Shown here one piece after another: positions 8,585 through 16,635 of a stretch of DNA of 37,866 bases; the stretch's first letter is position 1; each line of letters begins with the position of its first letter. The translations under genes were made by a program, and so were the position numbers. The stretch covers positions 1 to 37,866 of the forward strand of contig CAJWFB010000011.1 of assembly GCA_913031645.1 (NCBI GenBank), given 5' to 3'. The notes under the pieces were generated by a model. It made no database searches and was not told the DNA's origin. It worked only from the letters and a program-made list of their open reading frames with translations. The stretch is from an uncultured Cellvibrionales bacterium. Lineage in GTDB: Bacteria > Pseudomonadota > Gammaproteobacteria > Pseudomonadales > Porticoccaceae.

Positions 8585-8953
8585 ATGTCTGAGAATGCCC
8601 CGTCGCTATTCACACGGATCATTAGTCGTGATATCCCAGCTGAGATACTTTACGAGGATGAACTGTGTATTGTCATTAACGATATTGCCCCTCAAGCACT
8701 AGTGCATATGTTAGTTATTCCCAAGCAGGAGATAGCGCGACTGGTTGATGCGGGTCAGGCAGATCAATCGATACTGGGGCATCTATTGCTAGTGGCCGGT
8801 GAGGTTGCTCGTCAATTTGGTGTTGATGATGCTTTTCGGTTAGTCGTTAACAATGGCGCGGATGCTGGCCAGACTGTTTTTCATCTGCATCTACATATTT
8901 TAGCCGGCGCAAAAGGCAGTAAAGAATTTTTAGAAGCTGATATTGGCGGCTAG
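8585..8953 (+). CDS. HIT-family nucleotide hydrolase/transferase (HinT-like)
   Basis: This 122-residue cytoplasmic protein carries the histidine-triad motif in FHLHLHILAG near the C-terminus, with the middle histidine as nucleophile. The N-terminal FTRIISRDIPAEILYEDE and LVHMLVIPK segments are typical of HinT, a purine nucleoside phosphoramidase. The length matches HinT (about 119 residues). It lies 28 bases after the Trm112-like gene and 60 bases before alaS, and may be co-transcribed with the former. Confidence 0.92.
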   Translation: MSENAPSLFTRIISRDIPAEILYEDELCIVINDIAPQALVHMLVIPKQEIARLVDAGQADQSILGHLLLVAGEVARQFGVDDAFRLVVNNGADAGQTVFHLHLHILAGAKGSKEFLEADIGG

Positions 8954-9012
8954 TGAATAGTGCTAAACGTTTTATTAAAGACTAATTTTGATTAAAAAGT
9001 GATGACCAAATA

Positions 9013-11607
9013 ATGATGAAAAGCGCCGATATAAGAGACGCCTTCCTTAAGTATTTTGCTGACAAGCAACATCGTGCGCTGCCCAGCAGCAGCCTTGTGC
9101 CTAGTAATGATCCGACACTACTGTTTACAAATGCTGGCATGGTCCAGTTTAAAGATGTATTACTTGGCGCAGATCAACGGGATTATAACCGTGCCGTTTC
9201 TTCACAGCGCTGTGTGCGAGCTGGTGGTAAGCATAATGACCTTGAAAATGTCGGTTACACAGCTCGGCACCATACCTTTTTCGAGATGTTAGGCAATTTT
9301 AGTTTTGGGGATTACTTCAAGCGGGAAGCTATCGGCTATGCTTGGGAGTTCTTGACCAATGTATTGGAACTACCAAAAGATCGTCTTTGGGTGACAGTGC
9401 ATATCAGTGATGATGAAGCTGCGGATATATGGATTAATGAGATTGGCATTGATCCAAACCGTCTGTCCCGTTTGGATGAAGACAATTTCTGGCAGATGGG
9501 TGACACAGGCCCCTGCGGCCCCTGCACTGAGATATTTTGGGATCATGGCGATCATATTCCTGGAGGCCCGCCAGGCAGTCCAGATGATGATCTAGATCGG
9601 TATATCGAGATCTGGAATTTGGTTTTCATGCAGTTTGAGCGCGATGCAGCCGGAACTATGACCCCACTGCCAAAGCCGTCAATTGATACGGGGATGGGAT
9701 TAGAGCGTATTGCTGCCGTTATGCAGGGTGTTCACAACAACTATGACATCGACTTGTTTCAGCATCTAATCAAGGCAGCAGCAGGGGTAACGGGTTGTAA
9801 AGACTTGACGGAGAACTCACTCAAGGTAATCGCAGACCATATACGTTCATGTGCGTTTTTGGTGGTAGATGGCATCGAGCCTTCCAATGAGGGTAGAGGT
9901 TATGTGCTGCGCAGAATTATTCGGCGAGCTCTGCGTCATGGTCACAGTCTGGGTGCCAAGGGCAGTTTCTTTTTCAAATTAGTAGATCCTCTAGGTGAAG
10001 TGATGGGTGAAGCCTACCCTGAATTGCTTCAACAGAGTGACATCCTTAGCAGGGTAATTAAAAAGGAAGAGGAACAGTTTGCACGGACTCTGGACAAAGG
10101 GATGGGCGTGCTTGAGAGTGCGCTTGGCGACCTTGTCGATTCAGAACTGCCTGGGGAATTGGTGTTCCAATTGTATGATACCTATGGTTTTCCGACTGAC
10201 TTAACCAATGATATCGCTCGTGAAAGAGGTTTTAGCCTTGATATGGACGGCTATGAGACCTGTATGGAAGCGCAACGAACTAGAGCACGTGCAGCGAGCC
10301 AGTTTAGTCTTGATTACACAAATACCATTCGTCTTGACGGCGCTACAGAGTTCCGGGGTTATGAGGTTACTGAGTTAAGCGCTGAGATTATTGGTTTATA
10401 TAGTGCAGGTCAGGCGGTTGATAATGTGTCTGAAGGAGCTGATGTTGCGCTAATCTTGGCACAGACCGCATTTTATGCAGAGTCAGGTGGTCAGGTTGGT
10501 GACAGAGGCATTATAACCAAAGGGTCTGCCGTTATTGAGGTAAGCGACTGTCGTAAAGTGGGTAATCACCACGTCCATACTGGCCAGGTTGTGTCAGGAC
10601 AGTTCTCGGTTGGTGAACACGTAGAGGGCGCTGTTGATAAAACTCAGAGACATGCAGTAACTCTGAATCACTCTGCAACGCATTTACTTCATGAGGCACT
10701 TCGGCAAGTGCTGGGTGAGCATGTTCATCAAAAAGGGTCGCTTGTCGATCATGAGCGTCTCCGTTTTGATTTTTCACATGGCGAGGCTGTCACTACCGAG
10801 CAGATAAGGCGTATAGAATATATTGTTAACGCAGAGGTGCTTAAAAATACTCAAGTAATGACTGATGTTATGAGTATGGAAGAAGCCAAAGCTAAAGGAG
10901 CCATGGCCCTATTTGGTGAAAAATATGGCGAGCAAGTCAGGGTTGTCAGCATTGGCGGCGAGTTTTCAGTTGAATTATGTGGTGGTACTCATGTGTCACG
11001 GACAGGGGATATTGGATTACTTCGTGTGTCGGGCGAAACGAGTGTTGCAGCAGGCATAAGGCGCATTGAAAGTGTTACTGGAATGGGGGCATTGGCGTTC
11101 TGCGACAAAGAGCAGGACTCGATAACGGATATTGCAACAATGGTGCGTGGCGCTCGCAATGGATTGGGGGAAAAAGTACAGAGCATTATTGACGAAAACA
11201 AGCGGTTGCAAAAAGATTTAGAGAAGTTGAAAAATAAGCTCGCCAATGTTGCCGGTAGCGACCTTATGTCCAGTTTACGCACTGTGAATAACATTTCTGT
11301 TCTTGCCACTGTGGTTGATGGTGCGGACTCGAAAAGTTTACGAGGGATTGCAGACCAGGTGCGATCAAAAATTCAGTCGGGCGTATTTTTATTGGCTGCC
11401 ATAGAGGGCAAGAAAGCCGCTCTGATTGCAGGTGTGACGTCGGATCTAACAGACAGATTAAAGGCGGGCGATTTACTGAAGTTTGTTACTGCTCAGGTCG
11501 GTGGAAAAGGTGGTGGTCGTGCGGATATGGCGCAGGGTGCTGCTGGTGATATAACAAATCTTGCGTCCGCTTTAGAATCTGTTTATGACTGGGTTGAAAA
11601 AAGGTAA
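9013..11607 (+). CDS. alaS: Alanine-tRNA ligase
   Basis: Alanyl-tRNA synthetase, 864 residues, charges tRNA-Ala in the cytoplasm. The class II catalytic core is at the N-terminus (RDAFLKYFADKQH, FTNAGMVQFKD). The editing domain has the zinc-site motifs HSATHLLH and CGGTH, and the C-terminal oligomerisation/DHHA1 domain has GGKGGGRADMAQG. The length matches E. coli AlaS (876). The ATG is doubled (9013 and 9016), and either could be used. The alaS-lysC-csrA-tRNA-Ser order is conserved in many gammaproteobacteria. Confidence 0.98.
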   Translation: MMKSADIRDAFLKYFADKQHRALPSSSLVPSNDPTLLFTNAGMVQFKDVLLGADQRDYNRAVSSQRCVRAGGKHNDLENVGYTARHHTFFEMLGNFSFGDYFKREAIGYAWEFLTNVLELPKDRLWVTVHISDDEAADIWINEIGIDPNRLSRLDEDNFWQMGDTGPCGPCTEIFWDHGDHIPGGPPGSPDDDLDRYIEIWNLVFMQFERDAAGTMTPLPKPSIDTGMGLERIAAVMQGVHNNYDIDLFQHLIKAAAGVTGCKDLTENSLKVIADHIRSCAFLVVDGIEPSNEGRGYVLRRIIRRALRHGHSLGAKGSFFFKLVDPLGEVMGEAYPELLQQSDILSRVIKKEEEQFARTLDKGMGVLESALGDLVDSELPGELVFQLYDTYGFPTDLTNDIARERGFSLDMDGYETCMEAQRTRARAASQFSLDYTNTIRLDGATEFRGYEVTELSAEIIGLYSAGQAVDNVSEGADVALILAQTAFYAESGGQVGDRGIITKGSAVIEVSDCRKVGNHHVHTGQVVSGQFSVGEHVEGAVDKTQRHAVTLNHSATHLLHEALRQVLGEHVHQKGSLVDHERLRFDFSHGEAVTTEQIRRIEYIVNAEVLKNTQVMTDVMSMEEAKAKGAMALFGEKYGEQVRVVSIGGEFSVELCGGTHVSRTGDIGLLRVSGETSVAAGIRRIESVTGMGALAFCDKEQDSITDIATMVRGARNGLGEKVQSIIDENKRLQKDLEKLKNKLANVAGSDLMSSLRTVNNISVLATVVDGADSKSLRGIADQVRSKIQSGVFLLAAIEGKKAALIAGVTSDLTDRLKAGDLLKFVTAQVGGKGGGRADMAQGAAGDITNLASALESVYDWVEKR

Positions 11608-11684
11608 GCGAAACCCAAAAACACTTAACATTCAGGTTGGGTTACTGTTTAATCCACAACTTTTTAATTGTACGGACTCTGAGA

Positions 11685-12920
11685 ATGAGCTTGATCGTCC
11701 AAAAATATGGTGGCACGTCAGTCGGCACGGTAGAACGTATTGAGGCTGTGGCGCAAAAAATCGCTGCTAGTCATCAAAAGGGTGATCAGCTTGTCGTGGC
11801 CGTGTCAGCGATGAGTGGTGAGACTAATCGTCTAATCGGATTGGCCAATCAGATTGATGAGCAAGCCAGCCTGCGAGAAATGGACGTATTGGTGAGCACT
11901 GGGGAACAAGTGACCATCGCTCTGTTGTGCATGGCTCTGCAAAAGGAGGGAGTCGACGCGAGATCCTATACGGGTGGGCAGGTGCGCATCCTGACAGACG
12001 ATGCACATGGAAAAGCGAGAATTAAAGACATCGATGCCCATCGAGTTGAGTCTGACTTAGCGGCGGGCAGAGTTGTTGTGGTAGCGGGATTTCAGGGGAT
12101 GGACGAAGAGGGGAATATTACCACTTTAGGGCGTGGTGGTTCGGACACTACCGCGGTGGCGATGGCCGCAGCTCTGGGCGCTGACGAATGTCAGATCTAT
12201 ACCGACGTTGACGGCGTATATACAACTGATCCACGCGTCGTGCACGATGCTCGTCGACTAGAGAAAATTACATTTGAAGAGATGCTGGAGATGGCTAGTC
12301 AGGGCTCTAAAATTCTTCAAATTCGGTCAGTTGAGTTTGCGGGAAAGTACAATGTTCCACTTCGAGTGCTATCCAGTTTTAAGGATGGTAATGGGACCCT
12401 AATTACCCTTGAGGATGATAATCAAATGGAAAAACCACTGGTATCAGGGATTGCGTTTAATAGAAACGAAGCTAAATTAACAATCAGAGGAATCCCTGAT
12501 CAGCCTGGTGTGGCATATAAGGTCCTTGGTGCGATAAGTGAAGCAAACATCGAAATCGATGTTATAGTCCAGAATGTGGCCAAGGATAATTCCGCAACAA
12601 TTACATTCACTGTCAACGAAAGTGATCTTAGTCAGGCAGAACGATTACTCAGAGATATAGCCGCTGATTTAGGCGCATTGGAAGTTGATACTGACAAGCA
12701 CATTGGTAAGGTTTCTATTGTTGGTGTAGGTATGAGGTCCCATGCGGGCGTGGCGGCCAAAATGTTTGAAGCGCTGGCAGTTGATGGAATTAATATCCAA
12801 TTAATCACCACATCAGAAATTAAAATTACTGTGGTTATTGAAGAGCGGTATTTGGAATTGGCTGTTCGCACTCTTCATTCCGCGTTTGAACTAGAGAGCT
12901 CAGATGTTGTAGGTAGCTAA
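11685..12920 (+). CDS. lysC: Aspartate kinase
   Basis: Aspartokinase phosphorylates aspartate, the first step toward lysine, threonine, methionine and diaminopimelate. I start it at ATG 11685 (411 residues) because the family N-terminus MSLIVQKYGGTSVGT begins there; the longer frame from 11637 adds unrelated residues. The kinase domain covers about residues 1-240, with GRGGSDTTAVA and YTDVDGVYTTDPR. Two ACT domains follow (from about residue 260), which normally bind lysine and threonine for feedback control. The protein resembles the Pseudomonas/Corynebacterium monofunctional type rather than E. coli ThrA/MetL. A possible internal start at 12426 is described in the findings. Confidence 0.96.
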   Translation: MSLIVQKYGGTSVGTVERIEAVAQKIAASHQKGDQLVVAVSAMSGETNRLIGLANQIDEQASLREMDVLVSTGEQVTIALLCMALQKEGVDARSYTGGQVRILTDDAHGKARIKDIDAHRVESDLAAGRVVVVAGFQGMDEEGNITTLGRGGSDTTAVAMAAALGADECQIYTDVDGVYTTDPRVVHDARRLEKITFEEMLEMASQGSKILQIRSVEFAGKYNVPLRVLSSFKDGNGTLITLEDDNQMEKPLVSGIAFNRNEAKLTIRGIPDQPGVAYKVLGAISEANIEIDVIVQNVAKDNSATITFTVNESDLSQAERLLRDIAADLGALEVDTDKHIGKVSIVGVGMRSHAGVAAKMFEALAVDGINIQLITTSEIKITVVIEERYLELAVRTLHSAFELESSDVVGS

Positions 12921-13016
12921 TTTATTAATTGATAGCAGAAATGGTTAAGTTCAGCCATCAATGTTGAGCGATAATTATTCACAATGATATGGTGTAACCA
13001 GTTACAATTGGGAACG

Positions 13017-13034
13017 TGTCCAATAATCTGGACA
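13017..13034 (+). promoter_or_regulatory. Stem-loop with GGA in the csrA leader
   Basis: TGTCCA-N6-TGGACA forms a 6-base hairpin ending 19 bases before the csrA start. GGA, the core of CsrA binding sites, occurs in its 3' arm, again upstream at about 13010-13013, and once more in the csrA ribosome binding site (GGAG 13044-13047). This arrangement is what would be expected for CsrA controlling its own translation, as known in E. coli. It is inference here. Confidence 0.4.
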
Positions 13035-13053
13035 AGATATGATGGAGTCAGGC

Positions 13054-13269
13054 ATGTTAATTCTCACAAGAAGAGTAGGTGAAACTTTAGTTATCGGTGA
13101 TGACGTTACCGTCACCGTTTTAGGTGTACGTGGTAATCAAGTGAGATTGGGCGTCAATGCCCCCAAAGATATTGCAGTTCATCGTGAAGAAATCTATCAG
13201 CGTATCCAAAATGAAAAAGATTCATCAAATTCGGCTGAAACTACCGAAAATGGTGACACCGACGTTTGA
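13054..13269 (+). CDS. csrA: Carbon storage regulator CsrA
   Basis: CsrA (RsmA), 71 residues, binds GGA-containing mRNA leaders and controls translation and stability of many transcripts. The start [17 protein letters not shown] and the segment [22 protein letters not shown] are near-invariant in the family. I use ATG 13054, six bases after GGAG at 13044-13047; upstream in-frame codons are not part of the family. The C-terminal tail is somewhat longer and acidic. It sits between lysC and tRNA-Ser(GCU), the usual gammaproteobacterial place. Confidence 0.97.
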   Translation: MLILTRRVGETLVIGDDVTVTVLGVRGNQVRLGVNAPKDIAVHREEIYQRIQNEKDSSNSAETTENGDTDV

Positions 13270-13290
13270 TTTTTCTGTCAATGTGATATC

Positions 13291-13316
13291 ATGCCGCCGC
13301 TGGTCTAGGGCGGCAT
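13291..13316 (+). terminator. Hairpin after csrA
   Basis: ATGCCGCC and GGCGGCAT form a perfect 8-base GC-rich stem around a 10-base loop, 21 bases after the csrA stop. The bases after it are only moderately T-rich (CGTTGTTT), so termination may be partial, and readthrough could reach the tRNA gene. Confidence 0.55.
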
Positions 13317-13361
13317 CGTTGTTTCTGAAACAATGTATTTTGATCCTACCAATACGACTAC

Positions 13362-13452
13362 GGAGAAGTGGCCGAGTGGCTGAAGGCGCGCCCCTGCTAA
13401 GGGTGTATACGTTAATAGCGTATCGAGGGTTCGAATCCCTCTTTCTCCGCCA
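13362..13452 (+). tRNA. serX: tRNA-Ser (GCU)
   Basis: The 91-base gene folds as a type II tRNA. The acceptor stem GGAGAAG pairs with TTTCTCC (one G-T pair), the discriminator is G and CCA is encoded. The anticodon loop is CTGCTAA with anticodon GCT, reading serine AGC/AGT codons. The long variable arm (TATACG ... CGTAT) is typical of tRNA-Ser, and the T arm has GGTTCGAATCC. It lies after csrA, as in many gammaproteobacteria. The symbol follows a common usage and is not critical. Confidence 0.96.
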
Positions 13453-13464
13453 TATCAAATCGTT

Positions 13465-13492
13465 AAACCCCTTGCTGATGCTGGGGTTTTTT
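13465..13492 (+). terminator. Intrinsic terminator after tRNA-Ser
   Basis: AAACCCC and GGGGTTT form a 7-base stem with an 11-base loop, ending in six T's, 13 bases after the CCA end of the tRNA. Confidence 0.88.
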
Positions 13493-13736
13493 CGCTTCTC
13501 GTGTAGAACAATTCGCTAGAGTTATAGTTGTAATCAAAAAATCACTCCAAATTATTTATCCCCCCTCTCTTGAAAGAGTGCCATGTCTCAAATCTAGACC
13601 ATCTCAGTGTATTTCGTATCTTGACGTTAATGTTGACGGCATATCTCTTTGTTCAATTGAATTATTCGATTTGGCATAGTCATGGCTTTAAGCTATTTTG
13701 GATATTCAAATGATCATAAATAATAGGAGAAAAGAG

Positions 13737-14159
13737 ATGAGTGAATTAGATATTCTTATGCTGCAATCACAAAATGTACAGGGAACTGGGATGTATCAAG
13801 TTGCCTTGGCCTTCAGTATTTGGGTCGCATTTCGTGTATCCAACATAACTGGTGAAAAGCATAATGATAATGTTATCGCAAAAATCGCTGCGACAGGTTT
13901 TGGTCTTAGTACGTTATTTTTCTTTAATATGACGTATGCGTTTTGGAGTTGGAATATGACCTCGACTGGATATCGGCTGTTTGAATTGCAAAAGTCAGGA
14001 ACGGAAATTTCAGCAATTGCGCAATCTTTTGTAGAAAATATTGGGGCAACATCTACAGTGCCAGAATTTTCGATGATTCCCAGCGATCCTATAGCATTGG
14101 TACTGACAGTGTCTATTTTTGTCATGATAATGTTCCCAATTTGGGGGCCCAAAAAATAG
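13737..14159 (+). CDS. Hypothetical three-helix membrane protein
   Basis: A 140-residue protein with AGGAGA six bases before its ATG, so translation is well supported. Hydrophobic helices are visible near residues 18-35 (YQVALAFSIWVAFRVSN), 47-67 (IAATGFGLSTLFFFNMTYAFW) and 118-136 (IALVLTVSIFVMIMFPIW). The loop between helices two and three is about 45 residues. I do not recognise a family. It is a single-gene unit, bounded by an intrinsic terminator at 14182. The frame is open upstream to 13698, but the Shine-Dalgarno fixes the start. Confidence 0.8.
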   Translation: MSELDILMLQSQNVQGTGMYQVALAFSIWVAFRVSNITGEKHNDNVIAKIAATGFGLSTLFFFNMTYAFWSWNMTSTGYRLFELQKSGTEISAIAQSFVENIGATSTVPEFSMIPSDPIALVLTVSIFVMIMFPIWGPKK

Positions 14160-14181
14160 CATCTTGGCAGTTTGTATAAAT

Positions 14182-14207
14182 AAAGGGGCTTGCAACGCCC
14201 CTTTTTT
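14182..14207 (+). terminator. Intrinsic terminator
   Basis: AAAGGGGC and GCCCCTTT form a perfect 8-base stem with a 7-base loop, running into a T run (14202-14207). It ends the small membrane-protein gene at 13737-14159. Confidence 0.92.
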
Positions 14208-14351
14208 CTTAAAGCTTATAGTTTAAAGGTGTCCTCTTGCATCACTCTCTAATCCCAAATGAGCCCCTGTTGAAAGATCTTTGTTAGCTGTATTAAAAGG
14301 TAGATCTAAGCTAATATCGTCTCGTCTTTTTTACTTGAGCTTAAGGGTCTT

Positions 14352-14993
14352 ATGTTAGATTTTTTAACGTTTGAACAACTTCGTCTTGTGGTGATCGTTT
14401 ATAGTTCTGCCTTGCTCCCCTTGGTTGTGATACCACTATTGAGTTGGCGAAGGATAATTCCGGCTTGGGTTTTGCGCTTTTATTTTAAGATGTTTTTCCT
14501 CTGTGCTATTGGCTGGGAAATTTGGTTTACCTACGGTTTAGTTGGAGGAGATGATATTAGTGTGAGAAGGGCAGATGTGTTGAATCAGATGCTCCCGATG
14601 CACGTCAATTGGCTGCTTAATTCTCTGGCTGACGCTGGAACAATCTGTTGCGGCAGTCTGCTCCTCATTTGGCTGATAAAGGGGCGCCCCGACTCACTCT
14701 ATAATCAGTGGAATTGGCATGTTTTTTTGGCACTTTTGGTTTTGTTTTTAAGTCAAAATATTGTTGTGGAACTGTTTCTCTATCATGACCAATTGGCAGA
14801 AGGAAAGTTGTTATCGTGGGCGCCGCTGTCACCGTTGGGGTCTTGGTTTAATCCTGTACTAGCAGATTTCAATGGTCGATCGTTAATGCTGTGCAGCCAA
14901 ATGCCATGGTTGCTGTTGACGCCACTAATCTACTCAGTGTTGATCAGAACAGTAAATTCATCTAAGGAATTGGCTGAGGGCAATACCCAATAA
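14352..14993 (+). CDS. Hypothetical multi-pass membrane protein
   Basis: A 213-residue protein rich in hydrophobic helices. Segments are visible near residues 10-32 (LRLVVIVYSSALLPLVVIPLL), 43-63, 88-107 (around AGTICCGSLLLIWLI), 122-142 (VFLALLVLFLSQNIVVELFL) and 182-200 (PWLLLTPLIYSVLI), so four to five membrane passes. No enzyme motif is seen. AAGGG precedes the ATG. The gene is flanked by a terminator upstream and a convergent crotonase gene downstream, so it is expressed alone. I do not recognise the family. Confidence 0.8.
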   Translation: MLDFLTFEQLRLVVIVYSSALLPLVVIPLLSWRRIIPAWVLRFYFKMFFLCAIGWEIWFTYGLVGGDDISVRRADVLNQMLPMHVNWLLNSLADAGTICCGSLLLIWLIKGRPDSLYNQWNWHVFLALLVLFLSQNIVVELFLYHDQLAEGKLLSWAPLSPLGSWFNPVLADFNGRSLMLCSQMPWLLLTPLIYSVLIRTVNSSKELAEGNTQ

Positions 14994-15042
14994 CGACGAT
15001 ACGCTTACTGGGTAACCCTTTAATAGTGGCCTTCTTAACGGT

Positions 15043-15744
15043 TTAGATTGGCAGAACGTCAGGCATAACCATATCAGATTCAATGCACTCATCGAGTAGT
15101 CGCAAGATTGCAGCACGAGATTTGTTTTTGGTGCCATTAAATGCTGTCATATTGAGCTGAGCAAAGCCTTTTACAATTATTGATGTGGCTTTTTCCAATT
15201 CTTCAACGGGAACCGCTTGGTCATAAAAACCGGCCTTAACCGCATCCGTGGGGGACCAGATCTCTGCATTAATAACGCAGCGATGGAAGTAGTTTAGCGG
15301 TATACGGTAGCGCGCCAGCTCTATACCAAAATGATGCATTGTCATCCCGATCATCGTCTCATTGAGGCCCGTTTTAAACCCACCAGCTGCACCTATTCTG
15401 TAGTCACAGGCAAGCATAAGAAACGCACCCATTGCTATGCAATGGCCGGTGGAAACACCAATAACAGGCGTTGGAAAAGACATTATTCGCCGAGCCATTT
15501 TGGAACCACGAGATGTCAAAAAGACAGCCTGCTCGGGGCCTTTAGCGATTTCTTTAAGATCAAATCCGCCGGAGAAAAGCCCATCACGACCTTTTAAAAC
15601 GACAATTGCCTTGGCTTCCTCAGCCTTATCGAAAGCGACGCCCAGTTGATCCCACATGTCATGAGAGAGCGCGTTTGCTTTCCCATCATCCATGCTGATA
15701 GTGGCAACACCATCTTCGTAGTTATAGGTTACATTATTGCTCAT
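15043..15744 (-). CDS. Enoyl-CoA hydratase/isomerase (crotonase) family protein
   Basis: A 233-residue crotonase-fold protein, cytoplasmic, acting on an acyl-CoA thioester. The first oxyanion-hole segment LFSGGFDLKE and the second HCIAMGAFLMLACD are present. The position of the first catalytic glutamate of rat mitochondrial hydratase (Glu144) is Phe108 here, while the second (Glu164) is kept as Glu129 in LNETMIGM. With one acid the protein is more likely an isomerase, hydrolase or other crotonase activity than a classical hydratase. GGAG lies before the ATG. It is convergent with the membrane protein at 14352 and stands alone on its strand. Confidence 0.9.
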   Translation of the reverse strand: MSNNVTYNYEDGVATISMDDGKANALSHDMWDQLGVAFDKAEEAKAIVVLKGRDGLFSGGFDLKEIAKGPEQAVFLTSRGSKMARRIMSFPTPVIGVSTGHCIAMGAFLMLACDYRIGAAGGFKTGLNETMIGMTMHHFGIELARYRIPLNYFHRCVINAEIWSPTDAVKAGFYDQAVPVEELEKATSIIVKGFAQLNMTAFNGTKNKSRAAILRLLDECIESDMVMPDVLPI

Positions 15745-15946
15745 GGGAACTCCGTGTTGGTAGGACGTTGCGTGATGTATTTGAAGTGACCAAGAAGACT
15801 AAATCAAGAGGGTGTCAGCTGTCAAACCGAAGGATTAATATCGTCGTCATATAACCACAGCCGGATTTTACGGTGATTGCTGTGCGCTTGCAGACGTTCT
15901 TAATGCTTGCGATACTCTCCGAGACTTAGACTGGATGAGATTTAAA

Positions 15947-16204
15947 ATGCTAAATATTAAACAAATTGCCACCTATACTATGATCGTTATTTGGATGGCG
16001 TTCGCAGTTAACCTGCTGCGCCCGATAGGTGGGAATTTAGGGTTGGGTATACATTGGGTAGGGTTAGTAATGCTGGTTTTGCATGTGCTTGAGTTAGCCG
16101 TGGTCTATGCAAAGCTGAAAGCGATAAATCATGGAACAGCTAAAGACGTCATCAGCGTATTGGCATTCGGGGTTCTCTACTGGAAACCACTGCTTCGCAA
16201 ATAA
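15947..16204 (+). CDS. DUF1145 family small membrane protein
   Basis: An 85-residue protein (89 if ATG 15935 is used) with two or three hydrophobic helices: IATYTMIVIWMAFAVNLLRPI, WVGLVMLVLHVLELAVVYAKL and VISVLAFGVLYW. The LxRP-x-GGNLG turn and the overall length match DUF1145 (E. coli YhhL-like) inner-membrane proteins, whose function is unknown. Neither ATG has a strong ribosome binding site. It is convergent with the MAPEG gene, with a hairpin between them. Confidence 0.72.
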   Translation: MLNIKQIATYTMIVIWMAFAVNLLRPIGGNLGLGIHWVGLVMLVLHVLELAVVYAKLKAINHGTAKDVISVLAFGVLYWKPLLRK

Positions 16205-16223
16205 ATTTAATTAGTGAGAAACG

Positions 16224-16252
16224 ATCCAAGGCTGTCCACTATAGCCTTGGAT
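16224..16252. terminator. Hairpin between convergent genes, probable bidirectional terminator
   Basis: ATCCAAGGCT and AGCCTTGGAT form a perfect 10-base stem around a 9-base loop in the 65-base gap between the convergent DUF1145 and MAPEG genes. It has no clear T run on either side, so its strength is uncertain. Confidence 0.65.
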
Positions 16253-16269
16253 GTTGAGAGCTGCACTGT

Positions 16270-16635
16270 TTAAAGTAGTTGCATAGCCATAGAAACAAGA
16301 CAGCCAAGTGAGCCGAGCCATATTACTGTGCGCAGGTAGATGATTCCGGCGCCATAACTAGCCACATAGGCGACTCTTAGCCATAACCATGCGGTTGCGG
16401 TAGTTGTTAAATCAACGCCCATGTGCAAAGACAGTAAGGAGAGGGCCAGAAAGGCAGGAAGGCTCTCTTGGTAGTTTACCGCTGCTCTGGCGATCCTATC
16501 ATACGTGGGTGACGTTTCAACATTACCGTCCCTGTTGGACAGAAGGTAGGTTAGGTTCTTTAGGTTTAGACTGGCGGGTAAAATCCAAAACTGAACAAGC
16601 GCCAGGGCAAGTGCATAAATGATAAGAGTGGTCAT
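16270..16635 (-). CDS. MAPEG family membrane protein
   Basis: A 121-residue integral membrane protein of the MAPEG family (membrane-associated proteins in eicosanoid and glutathione metabolism). Four helices are visible: TTLIIYALALALVQFWILP, a long second one around AAVNYQESLPAFLALSLLSL, ATAWLWLRVAYVASYGAGI and a last one near the C-terminus. The R-x-x-x-N-x-x-E-x-x-P pattern (RAAVNYQESLP) is the family signature for glutathione binding. AAGGA precedes the ATG. Bacterial members have poorly known substrates. It is divergent from adhC, another glutathione-linked gene, which may be chance. Confidence 0.9.
   Translation of the reverse strand: MTTLIIYALALALVQFWILPASLNLKNLTYLLSNRDGNVETSPTYDRIARAAVNYQESLPAFLALSLLSLHMGVDLTTTATAWLWLRVAYVASYGAGIIYLRTVIWLGSLGCLVSMAMQLL

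Noticed and set aside
11612..11643. AACCCAA / TTGGGTT inverted repeat between alaS and lysC
   Set aside because: The stem is seven bases with an 18-base loop and is not followed by a T run, so I do not call it a terminator.
13362..13492. tRNA-Ser as an integration site for a genomic island
   Set aside because: No integrase gene follows, and no repeat of the tRNA 3' end was noticed downstream; the genes after it look like ordinary chromosomal genes.
13157..13519. A 120-codon plus-strand frame running from csrA through tRNA-Ser
   Set aside because: It overlaps csrA in another frame, then the tRNA gene and its terminator, so it cannot be a real protein gene.
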